A DNA stretch of 64,000 bases, taken from assembly GCA_022539475.1 (NCBI GenBank), contig VCMS01000039.1, forward strand, positions 227,099 to 291,098, read 5' to 3'. The number at the start of each line of letters is the position of its first letter. Position 1 is the first letter of the stretch. Source of the DNA: Gracilaria domingensis (taxonomy: Eukaryota > Rhodophyta > Florideophyceae > Gracilariales > Gracilariaceae). A program made the position numbers and the translations under genes. Under the pieces are notes generated by a model that was not told the origin of the DNA, searched no databases, and saw only the letters and a program-made list of their open reading frames with translations. Shown piece after piece: positions 10,194 to 20,699 of this stretch.

Positions 10194-10844
10194 TCAGTTG
10201 CTCTTCTTCTCGCACTCGAGCACGCGCTCCTCGATGGCGTCCACCACGTCGAAGAACGCGTTCGCGCCGAACGTGGAGCCGCCGCCAGCCGCCGCGATGT
10301 CCTCCAGTACCGCCACCCTCGGCAATCCCACCTCAACCGTGTGCAGCCTTCCGCTGGCGCCGAAGCGCTCCGCGAAGCGCTCGGCCGCAGCGACGGGGTC
10401 CTCCCCAGCATTGTTGGCACCGTCACCCAGCAGAATCAGTTCCGTCGTGGCAAGGTCGCCAGCATTGGCCGCCAGCAGCTCCGCGCACCCCGAGATGCCC
10501 GCCGCGATGGAGGTGCGCGCCGCTTGCAGCGGCACCTTGCCGTCCAGTCGCGATAGGAATTGGTCGCTGTCTGCGGTGGCGTCCGAAATGGCAACGCTGC
10601 GGACGCCGTACTGAACGGCGGAGAAATATGCGGGCTTGAACTTGTCCGCAAGTAGGGCGGCCACGAGTGTAGCAGTGTCAAGTTGCTTAAAGAACGCATC
10701 GCTTCCCAACGAGGCGCTGGCGTCAAGCGCAAAGCAAACGTTTGGGCTGCACTTACTGTCGCTCACTTCTGAATTCCTGATGATGGCGCCGGTGGCCATG
10801 CAAAAAGCCAACGCAAAGAGCACCAAACATTTTGAGGCGTTCAT
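10194..10844 (-). CDS. Small secreted vWA-domain protein, copy 2
   Basis: 216 aa, the same length as the copy at 748-1398, with an identical signal peptide. Replacements relative to copy 1 are I35N, G42A, G114A, T145N, H159E, Q168H, I170V and G171E. The MIDAS set is kept: D41-A-S-A-S, T111 and D141. Three of the eight changes (G42A, G114A, T145N) lie inside or directly beside the three metal-binding loops. Nucleotides 10467-10844 show three replacement changes and no silent ones against copy 1; the rest holds about three silent changes. The TATA box and AATAAA signal are retained, so it is probably expressed. Role as for copy 1. Confidence 0.85.
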   Translation of the reverse strand: MNASKCLVLFALAFCMATGAIIRNSEVSDSKCSPNVCFALDASASLGSDAFFKQLDTATLVAALLADKFKPAYFSAVQYGVRSVAISDATADSDQFLSRLDGKVPLQAARTSIAAGISGCAELLAANAGDLATTELILLGDGANNAGEDPVAAAERFAERFGASGRLHTVEVGLPRVAVLEDIAAAGGGSTFGANAFFDVVDAIEERVLECEKKSN

Positions 10845-10949
10845 GTTGATGGAGGCTTGGCACGGAGCAGTGGATCGGGCTTGAAGTGGCGTCGAAGCGT
10901 GTGAGTTGTGAGAACGGCTCGATAACGCTGCACAACATGAGGCGCACCC

Positions 10950-10957
10950 TTTTTATA
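10950..10957 (-). promoter_or_regulatory. TATA box of vWA gene 2
   Basis: Minus-strand TATAAAAA, 106 nt upstream of the ATG at 10844. It matches the box of copy 1. Confidence 0.6.
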
Positions 10958-11275
10958 CACTTGCGGAGTGGCCTTAGCTTCGAGCTCCATCATTGCCTAT
11001 CTTCCTGCTCCGGACAAAACGTATCATTGCCAGGAGGGCGCCTTGTTGGGGAACACATCATGCCACAATTCGCTCCAAGTTGGCATGAACAAGAGCGAAT
11101 GAGAACTGTGGCGGAACGAAGGTACCCGCTCGATTAGCCACTTTGATTGCCATGCGCGGCTGCCATGAAGGATTCCACGCCATACCGCCTTTTGATTTAT
11201 AAAAGAAACTACGTTGTTATATACTAAATGTAATTTTGAAGTAAATTTATAGCTCTTAATGGGTTTTTGGGTGCT

Positions 11276-11562
11276 GGCTATTTAAAACTTGAACATGTTT
11301 CGACCCCGTTTTGGAAGCTCGAGTTTTGATACTGACTGTGCATTGCGCAGTCAGCAGACGCTTCCTGAAAGCACAAATCGCATTTTGAGCATACGTATTT
11401 CTACCGTGTACAATTTTGTGTTTTCAGGAAAGCGTCCAGAATCTACAATGCGCAATGCCCAGTCAGTATCTGCGTAAGTTAAGATACTGACTGCGCAATG
11501 CGCATTCAGTATCTAAACTCGAGTTTTGCCAAGGTCGAACCATCTTTAACTCTTACATAGCC
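11276..11562. mobile_element. Foldback/MITE-like element A, copy 2 (internally deleted)
   Basis: Same inverted ends as 1795-2273 (GGCTATTTAAAA, CTCGAGTTTTGATACTGAC and complement), but about 190 bp shorter inside. A second left end of the same family starts immediately to the right (11567-11592), so a further truncated copy is nested or tandem here. Confidence 0.6.
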
Positions 11563-11592
11563 AGACTGGCTATTTAAAAGTTGAAGATGGTT

Positions 11593-12977
11593 GTATGCAA
11601 CATACAGCGATGCAGCTTGCATGCCTCGGACCATGTCAGGATTGTCATACACCCCCCTATGCGCCTCTATCAATCTGCACATGCAGAAGAATGACATTGA
11701 GGTTGATCTCCGCAATTGCGCAGTCAGCTTACAAGTGGGATAGTTCTTAATTTATATATCTATTGACAAGTACACGAGATCTGTCGAGTTGGCAGAAAAC
11801 CGACTCGACGGGGGTACGCATAAAACGCCGTCCGCGCCTGCGAGCGGTAACTCACGAGAGGCAGAGGAACAATCGTGAGTGTGCCCTTTCTCGCTCCTTC
11901 ACTTGCCCTTCAAGACCTTTCTTGTTCCTCTCTTGCCGCCCGACGGAACGCCGCACGGGACTCAACAACAGACTTGCTACAGAGTCAAAAGGGTGTTTGA
12001 TAGTAGCCACCGAGGTGCTTGACGAAACGCATGGCGTACTTTACGAGTTTTTGTCAAATACACGGAGATTAATTCCGCAGTCACACACAATCATTCGTTT
12101 GCAAAGCTATAGAGAATCCATTCTAGCCAGGCCCGTATTTGTGACTAAATTTTCGAGCAAGTCCAAAAGTCAAAGTCACTCGAAACCATCCGTAGTCAGT
12201 CACATTTAGTCACATTTTTCTTGGTTTTTTCTCTAAGCGCGTTTGCCTAGAAATTAAATTGCGCTGCTCTTAGTCGGAGATATATAAGTATATATGTCAA
12301 TTTGCTTAGCCTCTAACAAGGTATAGTCGTTCTAAAAAATGTTATTATCAAACTTCAAGTTTTAGAAAAGTTTTTAAAAATAAGCAAAACATTGAAAAAA
12401 CAGCAAAATTAATCAAACAAAGGGATATCTTAACAAATTGATAACTATGTTTACTATTTATAGTCAAAAATAAACTTAAGACTTAATTTGAAAACCATTT
12501 AGGCTATTATATTAGACACGTCTAGGAAAATTAGTGGTTATAAATGTGACATATATGTCGGCAGGTCTGTGTTTCAATTAATTGCTATTGCAATATATTG
12601 CAATATGTAATAATTATTGCATATTGCAAGTAGTATTGACTATTGCAATACGTGTTGTAGTTTCACTTCATATTAGAGCTCATATTGCAAAATGCTATGA
12701 TATTGTTAGATTTATTGCATTCAAAAAATTAGTGCCGTGATGAATTTAGCTTTTGCAGTTAAATGTAACAATCACGTAAACATAAAAGCTTGCGTATCAG
12801 AAAACAGAAATACATAAACTACGACTTTATTTTAGGATCAGTAGCCAAGGTGGAAAGACGTTGAAGCATCCCAAAGAACATAATGTCTCACATTAGAAAA
12901 ACTATTAAGTCAAAAATTTTTGGAGCATTAATATTTTTAAAAATTGACAAATAAATTTAAGACAAAGATTTGAAGCA
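11593..12977. other. Gene-free AT-rich interval with TATTGCAATA cluster
   Basis: No protein-like frame. At about 12585-12715 the decamer TATTGCAATA and close variants occur several times within 130 bp. One end of element C is recognisable near 12128. Confidence 0.45.
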
Positions 12978-13019
12978 AGATCAGACCGAGTTCTGCATAG
13001 ATCAGACCGAGTTCTGCAT
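12978..13019. repeat. 21-bp tandem duplication
   Basis: Two identical units beginning AGATCAGACCGAGTTCTG lie directly beside the end of the LTR-like repeat. Confidence 0.85.
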
Positions 13020-13990
13020 TGCCTCCAAAAGCATTATGGGCGTCTTTTTTGGACGGAATGACGCGGGTGGTGACAAAACCAACGGAAGTGCCAGGGGGTA
13101 CCAGCCAAATTAATGGCTGTGTGCAGATGTGCACAATGAAATAAATAACCAAAAAAAATACGCCCAAAGCCAACGCCAACTCCAAACGAAGACTCAAAAA
13201 AATTTTGCTAAAACCTGCGTTGGACATCAGACACAGATTCGAAATCAAGGGGTTAAAGCCAACGCCAACTTTAGACGAGGACTTAAATAGACACGGCAAA
13301 AGCTTGTGCCAAACTTCAGACACAAGCTCGAAAAGACTTCAAAAAAGAAAAGTGGGAGCCAATTCCCAGACGTAGGCAAAAAAGGTTTGATAAAAGAGAA
13401 AAAAAAAGGAAAAAGCCAGAACCACCAAGTAACCAAAACGGCAGTATTAGAGAGAAGCCCACCACACGAAAAGAAAGAAGAAAGGAAAGATTCAAAGGAA
13501 AGTTGACAAGCAGGTGTTGCTGTTTATGTGGGGGTGTGGTGGGCGGTAAGTGGTTGGAGAGGACCGAAGAAGGGTCAACTCGAAGGCCACCCTGCTTATA
13601 TAGACGATTGCTACTCTCTATTCTAGTTTTTGTTCGAGGGTAGCAAATCGTAGAAACCATATCTACGCCTTTCTAATTTCTACTTTATCGCAAGATTAAT
13701 TCCAGACACTTTTTCGCCTTACTAATGCCTTACTTGTTCCTCCTCTGAAGCTCCAAGCCACATGTTTTCTCCTAACATGTTGTTCGAGACCTTCTTGAAT
13801 TTCTAGATTGGTGAGAAGACTTCTAAACAAGTCATTCATAACGTTCTAGAGCGCCCCGTGTCCTAAATATAGTGACTTTAAGGGTTCCGCCAGGAGATCT
13901 CGATACTCTCCGGAGTCCATCCAGAACCTTCTGGTTTTTTCAAGGGTGGGGGATTACAGAACTTTCTAGTATGTTCTCCAATATTCCAAA
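13020..13990 (-). mobile_element. LTR-like repeat, copy 1 (probable solo LTR)
   Basis: Its reverse complement matches 38640-39602 over most of its length, including GGCTGGTACCCCCTGGCA, TTTGTCACCACCCGCGTCA and a TATA-bearing stretch. On the minus strand it holds TATATAAGCAGG (about 13588-13600), as an LTR promoter would. It also contains degenerate 40-47-bp minisatellite units. The apparent minus-strand 114-codon frame has a counterpart in the other copy, but its composition looks like translated LTR sequence. No internal retrotransposon region is attached. Exact termini and target duplication were not resolved. Confidence 0.55.
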
Positions 13991-14280
13991 AAATCCCTGA
14001 GTCCCTGAATATCCCCTGCGCTTACTGTTGTTTAGAGCAACGCGTTTCGCGAAACTTTGTCGTTTATGCGATTCATACTAATCGCTGCGGTACGGAGGTC
14101 AGGTGTAGCTCTTTATGAGTTGTATGCGGATTTGCCAATTACTTCGGGATGGTCACAATGGAAATTGGTCACGGTCGTGTACAGAGTTTTGCTGGATTCT
14201 TCACACACGTGTAGTGCTTGCCACGCCCATTCATAGGGAGAACTAGTATTATTTCTAACGTTTTAGATATTTAGAATATT

Positions 14281-14715
14281 CTACTAATTGGTAGGCGCAT
14301 GGTCATCGTTTTGCCTGCCAAAGAAGAAACCGTCGGCGTGATAGATACGATGGGCGTAGCATTCACCGTGATGTCGGGCAAAGGAGGCGCCGTCGGTGTG
14401 ACCGATACTGCATGCGCTGCAGTCATAGTAGTGTCAGCGAAAGGAGAAACCGTCGGCGTGAGGGATACGACAGGCGTAGCAGTCACAGTGGTGTCTGTGA
14501 CGGGAGAATCCGTTGGCGTGTTGGATACGGTAGGCCTAGCAGTCATTGTCGTATCTGCGAAAGGAGAAACTGCTGGCATGATGGATGCAGTAGGCGTAGC
14601 ATTCGTTGTGGTATCTGCGAAAGGGGAAACTTTTGGCTGGATTGATTTGGTAGGAGCGCTCATCGTGGCGTCTACGAAAGGAGAAAACGTTGGAGTGATT
14701 GATTCGGTAGTGTAG
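14281..14715. repeat. 60-bp minisatellite, about seven units, open on both strands
   Basis: Units repeat with an exact period of 60 bp, each ending in a variant of GGAGAAACCGTCGGCGTG. Because 60 is divisible by three, long frames stay open on both strands. The minus strand (14271-14663) reads as a Thr/Ser/Pro-rich 20-residue repeat (VSPFADTT then a TVTATP-like segment then SITPT), resembling mucin-like secreted tracts. The plus strand (14299-14715) reads as a Val/Gly-rich repeat. I cannot decide which, if either, is translated. A minus-strand exon of a larger secreted protein is the more natural reading. Confidence 0.75.
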
Positions 14716-14788
14716 TGTCAGCGAGCTGCAGATCGAAGACACTATCAGTACTTCAACACCTCCAGCCATGTGCCCTGGGCAAGCACAT

Positions 14789-14870
14789 GGGCGGCGTTAG
14801 CTCAGCTGGTAAGCACCGTGAGTACTTTTTCCACGAAGTCCGTACACAGGTTCGAGCCCTGGCACGGCCA
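14789..14870 (+). ncRNA. tRNA-like pol III module (SINE head or tRNA pseudogene)
   Basis: An A box TAGCTCAGCTGG (14798-14809) and a B box GGTTCGAGCCC (14849-14859) are 51 bp apart, as in tRNA genes. The T arm pairs for four bases. The acceptor stem pairs poorly, the anticodon arm does not fold convincingly and no T-run follows. It is therefore more likely a SINE head or decayed tRNA than a working tRNA. Confidence 0.5.
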
Positions 14871-16212
14871 TGGGAAGAGTTACGATCGCCCGGGGTAATT
14901 AAATGAGCAAAATCCACCCGGGTGCCATTACGAGCTATAGACACCCGGGTGCCGATACCACCTTTAGTGACCCCGGTGCCTGTTGGCGCGTCTCAGGAAT
15001 CGGCGGAGTAAGGCATAGTACGAACAGAAGGGGAAAAGTCGCAGTAGAATAGGGAGCAAGGGAGAAAGAAATAATGGGCACACCGAGAGAGCGGTAACTG
15101 GCTTGCGTCTTCTGCACCACTGCCTCCTGCTCCTCGGTCGCTTCTGGCTTTTGCGCCAAAAGCTTTTATTTAGTACTGCCCAGAGAATAGCTCGAACTAC
15201 CTCTGTAATTAGGTACAGCAATGAAATCCTCGTCGCCGCATATTTGCCTACTGTGGCTCACATGGTCGGCTCTATTGAAGGTACGAAGTGTACGGAGGGA
15301 TGCAACAGTGCGCAAATCATTTTCACCGGTACTGGATATTAGTTCCGTCCACGTCACAGTTAACTGCGCTCACCAGTAGTGTGTGTAGTTCTGTCCGGAA
15401 TGAGCACAATCTAGATATTGGATTTGTACAGGTAATCCCGTCATCGTCCTTGTACTACAAATTACAAAGATTCAAAACCTGAGGCACACGGTAGCAAGCC
15501 ATGACTGCCCTCATAATACGGTACGAACCCAAGAAACTGGCAAATGGAAACTTTCTCGCGCATGAACCACGTGTCTTCATCCATTCAAAGGATTCACGAT
15601 GGGTCTCATAAATCAAAACTTTTAAACTTTTGAATACTCCACGACGTGCTCTTGTCTCACAAATGAGTGCACATGAATACTACAGCTTAACCTTACCACA
15701 CTGTTGTGTAGCACTTCCAATGTCACTGTGAAAGTGGTTTTGGAAACTGAACTTGGATATATACTACAACTACAGCGCACGTAGGTGTAGTGTAATCTAG
15801 AGCTGGCCCAAGTGGCGCGTAGAACGCGCCACTTGGCCCAGCAAACTTACCGAAGCATGCTCTAAATGTTTTGAATCGAAGAAAATTCTATATTCTCCGC
15901 GTTTGCGATGCTGCGTACCTTTTGTCTGCATTCTCTGTCCTCAGCTCTCTCCAAGTACGATCTCAAATTGTCACAGTCCGCACCTGCCAATGTTTCCTAC
16001 ACTTTCCCAGCTAAATCCACTAGTCTGCAGTTGTTCAGTGATTCCCGTTTTTAGCATCCTTCTCTATCTCCCGCATAATCTACACTACGCTGAGTCACAT
16101 TGCGCTTGAAAACATTGCACGGACACGGCTACACTTATCGGACGCTGGAAGAATCGCAAATCCAAAGCCCAACACTACGTTTTCTTGAAACCTTTCAGCT
16201 CCGTTCCGGATT
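14871..16212. other. Interval without a recognisable gene
   Basis: No supported gene. CACCCGGGTGCC-like repeats occur at about 14916-14983, just after the tRNA-like module. The strong hairpin at 15802-15842 is the other notable object. Confidence 0.4.
15802..15842. repeat. Large GC-rich hairpin
   Basis: Arms of 19 bp (GCTGGCCCAAGTGGCGCGT and its complement, one mismatch) around the loop AGA. It lies about 370 bp upstream of the hAT transposase start. It could be a transposon sub-terminal structure; the link is unproven. Confidence 0.7.
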
Positions 16213-18620
16213 ATGTCGGAAAATATCTCCACGTCGCAGACGTTAACAGATGAGAGAGAAGCCGAATCGGCATCAAGCAGGCGAGCAAAAAAACGAAAAT
16301 GGTACACAGAAGAACTGTTTGAATAGCGCACATACCTTGATGACGACAAAGATTATAACACTGGAGCAAAATATCTTACGTGCAAAAACATGTTCTTGGT
16401 TTAGCACAGCAAAAGTTGTGAACGCATCGAAGCTCGGGGAACACTTGCTTCGGTGTAAATGAGTTTCGAGAGAAAATCGTCGTCGCTTACTCGAAGATCC
16501 TCGTCTTCAGACAATCAATCGAGAAAAAATAGACACAGAAGGTTCTGATCTGTTTGGTATTCCGATAACTTCGATAGTAGCAAAGAGGCGCAAACTCACC
16601 GCCCCTGTTGTGAAGATTGAACGAAGACCTCTCCTACCTCACCCTCGTTCTGCGCCGGGATCTACGCTCGTCGAGTTTTCACAATTCAACACTCACCATT
16701 CGGGAAGTGACGAAAGTCTGAGCTCTCGAGATCGTCGATCACAATTCAATGATCTAGTCACACGCTTTTTTGTAAAGTACATGCTACCGTTTTCTCTTTT
16801 GAGTCGCAGAGCCGGTTGTGATGAGTTTTATCAAATAATTCGATTGGCGAACTATAAAATCAGCAAACGGCTTCCCGATGCGCAAACAATGGGCTCAAAG
16901 AACATTAACATTTACTACGATACTATGCACAGTCGTGTGAAGGAATCAATTGCCGCTTCGCTGAAAGATTCTTTTGGCACGCTCGTTTTCGATGGATGGA
17001 CAGATGCAAACAACGAAGTCGTAAATGTATTGCTTTCTCTTACGGGAGTAGAAATTGTGCAAAAGACCTTTTTCATGAAGTCTATATACACAGGATCCAC
17101 GACATGCGATTCTTCTTTTTATGCAAAGGTTATTGAAGAGACAATGTTGGAGTTTGGTGACATGAACCGAATTTGCGCTGTCGTGAGTGAAAATAAAAGC
17201 TCATGTGTGAAGGCTAAAGAAAAACTCTTCGAGAGGCACAATCACATGATCAGTTGCCGAAATCAGACCGATTTGGCTAACCTGCTCATGCAGGATATGA
17301 GTAAATTGGTTTGGATCAACAACATACTGTCAATGGTGGCGGCAGTGATCGCGGATCTTCGGAACCATCCAAAGCTCTACCATCGCTTTAAAGAGCTTAA
17401 AACACAATTCAATCTGAGGACTGATCGTCTTCGATCTTCGGGCGAACTAGACGAATATGGAAGAGTTCTGCTCCCTCCGATTGCAATTCTTCCAACAAAA
17501 ATGGCTCAAACAGGGTTTGGATCATCTGAAAGCATGATTGCTTCATTCTTGAGATGCAAAACAGTGTTACGAGAGCTTATTGAGTGCTCTGACTTTCATA
17601 CTAATCTGTATGGCTCTCGAAACAGGGAAAAGAGGGAGGTTTTCAAAGCAACAATACGTAACGACGCGCTATATGAGAAACTATTGGACATCTACCACAT
17701 CTTTCTTCTTATACGCCAGTACCTGAGAATCTTTGACGACGAGTCTTCGCTCCTTTCAGAAGTTTACCCGGCCACTATGCAACTTTTAGAAAAGATCAAC
17801 AAGCTCCCAGTCACGGCTTTCTATACTGTTGAGAGAAAGGAAGAAATTGTTAACCTCTTCAAAGAAAGAATGAATGGGGAGGGGCGGAAAGTGGCGTTGG
17901 TGACTCCCATACACTATGTCGCGTACACGTTGGATATCAGAAGCCTCTCCGAAAGCTTGGCGCATTTTCGTCCTCATCTCGTGAAACATGTTCTCTCCTT
18001 TGTGCGATCGGATTGCTTCCGGGCTAGTGAAAAGGTAACTAGTGTAGGTGGTGAATGCGGAACGGTTGATCGAATATGTAAGGAGTTCGTTTCTGTGCGC
18101 ATGGCGTGGCGCTCACAGATGCAAGACCCGGTTTCAAGGCATTCTTTAATGATGTATAGTCGAACGCCGGTATACTATTGGATTGAGTACCCAAAGGCAT
18201 CCCTTCTCCGTCAGTTTGCGCTTCGGGTTCTCTGCGCCAGTGCACCATCGTCCTCCGTCGAGCGTAGTTCCAGCTTCCGAGGTCGCCTTAGAACATCTTC
18301 ACGTAACCGGTTGCAACAGAAGAAAGTGGCAAAGTTAATATTCTGTGCGTTCAATGAGTCTCTATTTCAAACTCGCAACAGAACTGTCAAGAAACTAGAT
18401 CTGGAAGAGTACACGGAACGTAGGTTCGGTAATGCACGCCAAACGATGGACCCGGAATTAGCAGACCCAGAAACGAGTGGGGGGTGTACTCTAGGTTTTT
18501 GGACGACGAGAGCATTTCTCTTGATATGTCCCACGATTTGTGTGAAGAGCTTGAATTAGATGAGCTGAAGAACTGGGAGTCTGCTTTTGTCTCTACCTCT
18601 GAGGCAATTCAGATGCTTCA
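16213..18620 (+). pseudogene. hAT-superfamily transposase, near-intact but broken
   Basis: The first ATG (16213) opens a basic N-terminus (RRAKKRKWY). A BED-type zinc-finger tail (KVVNASKLGEHLLRC) ends at 16459. The frame then runs to 18559 after a single in-frame TGA (16460-16462). A TAG and a frame change interrupt the N-terminal 80 codons. The core shows a DUF659-like RNase H fold start (VFDGWTDANNEVV, near 16990) and the C-terminal dimerisation block typical of hAT (ASAPSSSVERSSSF, near 18240, then RNRLQQKKV). A frame change near 18480 separates the acidic C-terminus (DDESISLDMSHDLCEELELDEL), which reads on in the next frame to about 18620. No terminal inverted repeats were identified. 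It is convergent with 18645-20234. Confidence 0.8.
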
Positions 18621-18644
18621 ATTTCGTCTGTTCGAAGGAATACT

Positions 18645-20234
18645 TTACTTCTCGTACCTTTTCTTCTTCTTTGCTTGTTTGTAGGATCCGCATTTGGCTC
18701 TGCTTCCGTTCTTGCGTCGCTTATTAGTCTTTCTCTTTAGTTCTCTGATTTCAGAGACCAAGCTCACACCAGAATTGCTTCCTGTCGCGGCCATTAATAT
18801 TGGCTTTGATAAAGTTTGTGGATGGGCTTCGGAGCTGTCTAATAGCTCGCCTTTATGCAGATCAATGCACACGACATGATCCACATCAGAATCTCCCTTC
18901 AGCCGTAGAAGCAACACCCCGAATAGCTTAGTCTCGATGGAATTCCACACAGAGTCCAAGTCCCGTGCCGCAACTTTAAATGGTATGAGTTCTAGATATG
19001 GCATGTACAGTTCCAGCCATTAGCACGCGTCCGTCATACACACCATCGGTTCTACAACCTTGTCAGCGAGTACACTTTGTGCTGATTCCGTATCAACTAC
19101 TCTACTTATTGCATTAATCAGCGCCAGTTGTAGGCAGAACCCCGGGCTTCTTGATACAGCCATACGGGAAAAGTGTCTCAGACCTACGCCCTTTACCTCT
19201 TTGTCCTGGCCCCCCGGGCAGCGAATATCTACGGCACTCCCAACATGGTTCATACACTATACATCAATGGCCTCAATACATTTGAACGGCAAGTATTCGT
19301 CCATATCAACGGCCAGAGATCCGTCCAAATTCCTACTGACCTCAACGTCGCAGCTTCCAGACATAATCTGCAAACGATAGAGTGCGCTCGCTAACGTCGC
19401 TTCGCGTAGAGTGTGAAGCTGTATCCGATACCAGGATGTGCTTTCCGTTCTATTTCTGCCATAGTACTGCGTGGGAAGAACGCCGTTTTCAGATGTTATT
19501 TCACCGGAGAACATCACCTCTTGAACACTCCAAGGCTCTCCGTAGAAACTTTCGTCATCCTCAAGAAGGCCCAAACGGTAGGCGACATCGGTTGTTAGCT
19601 CCTTTCCTGTGGTTGCAGCGCACCACTTTGTCACTTTTTGGCCACACCAACGGTCAAGCTTTGTAGCGTGAACTACTTCATCCGGCCAGCCAGCCGATTT
19701 CACCAGAAATTTCATTCCAGTTGATGTCTTTATTCCACGTATGCTGCGGATATCTAATCGTGTGTCCTCTTCTTCCATATCTTCCATGCTCTTTTGTGCT
19801 GCTCTACCCCTGACACGTGCTACCGTAGCTGCTTGTCGCCTAGGTCTCTGCGTTCCAATTGCAGCCGATTTTGAGGCTACTTCGTTCGGAGATTCTTCGT
19901 CTGCTACTTGCGCACATTGTGTTGAATGTTCGCTGTGCTCATCTTCCTCGCGACATGATCTCAAAAAGGCCATACGGCGGAGCTTGCGACTTCTCTCTGA
20001 CTCATTTTTCATCCTAACAACAGCCACGCTGGGCCACAGCAGACCGCCGATAGACGCCAGGAAGAGACGAGGAGTACAGTCACAAAGGATTAGAGATGAT
20101 AAGATTAAGCTTCTGCGACGATTGCGGCGCAAAGAGAAGTTCATGTCAGCGAAACGTCTTGCGGAGACGTCAAGCATAGGTCACAATTCGTGGGTTGCAC
20201 TCATCACTCTTTCCCGCCATTCCAGTCTCTCCAT
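18645..20234 (-). pseudogene. Chromo-like / cysteine-peptidase-like protein with three in-frame stops
   Basis: From the ATG at 20232-20234 one minus-strand frame runs about 530 codons, broken only by TGA (20181), TAG (19257) and TAA (19020), with no frame change. The N-terminus is basic and acidic-mixed. The middle contains a chromo- or Tudor-like stretch (KFLVKSAGWPDEVV). The C-terminal half has a Cys in GFCLQLALINAIS (about 19140), a His in DHVVCIDLHKG (about 18870) and an Asp in ELLDSSEA. This is the spacing expected of a papain-fold peptidase triad (Cys-His-Asp), of the kind found in some transposon-encoded proteins. The tail is Lys/Arg-rich. It lies tail to tail with the hAT transposase, 25-90 bp apart, so it may be an accessory gene of that element (inference). 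The specific family is not recognised. Confidence 0.55.
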
Positions 20235-20699
20235 GTTATGTAACTGCCATATTACTTGGCGCTTTTAATGTTTGGGTCGTCACGGAGTCAATTGCGGCAA
20301 AGCGAAAGCCAGTGGGAGCGGATCGGGGCGGATGTAATGAGGGGTGCGAACACTACGCACATTATCCTGATAGCTAACGGCGACAGCGAGCTGTTTAGGT
20401 GGTGCATAATGGAAACGCTACATGCCGGGCACGATAGACTGTAAAGGATGACCACGTAGTGCCCCGAACCTCCAGCGCGCGTGACCAATGCGGTTGCCCG
20501 TGCGCGCATACCGGCGCGGTGTCCGCCGAGAGCGAAAAGAGAGTAGCGCACGGATGCTGTGCAACGCATAGCTGCAAGGCATGAACTGCGGCGCCTAGCT
20601 CATCCCAAAACTGGGTCGGGCAGCGTGGGAGGAGTATATAGAGCTCATGCTCGCGACGGGAGAAGAACTCGTAATGATGGTACGCGCGCCGGGGAGTAG

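Larger units (their letters stand above)
9720..11562. repeat. Segmental duplication, right copy
   Basis: Direct duplicate of 1-2273. It carries a decayed His/Cys gene, an intact vWA gene, its TATA box and a shortened foldback element A. Confidence 0.85.

Noticed and set aside
14281-14715. CRISPR-like array
   Set aside because: The units are contiguous 60-bp repeats without unique spacers, in eukaryotic DNA.
14789-14870. Functional tRNA gene
   Set aside because: Acceptor and anticodon arms do not pair properly and there is no T-run terminator.
18645-20234. Alternative genetic code with reassigned stops
   Set aside because: TAA, TAG and TGA all occur as interruptions in different dead genes, while intact genes (vWA, copia) contain none.
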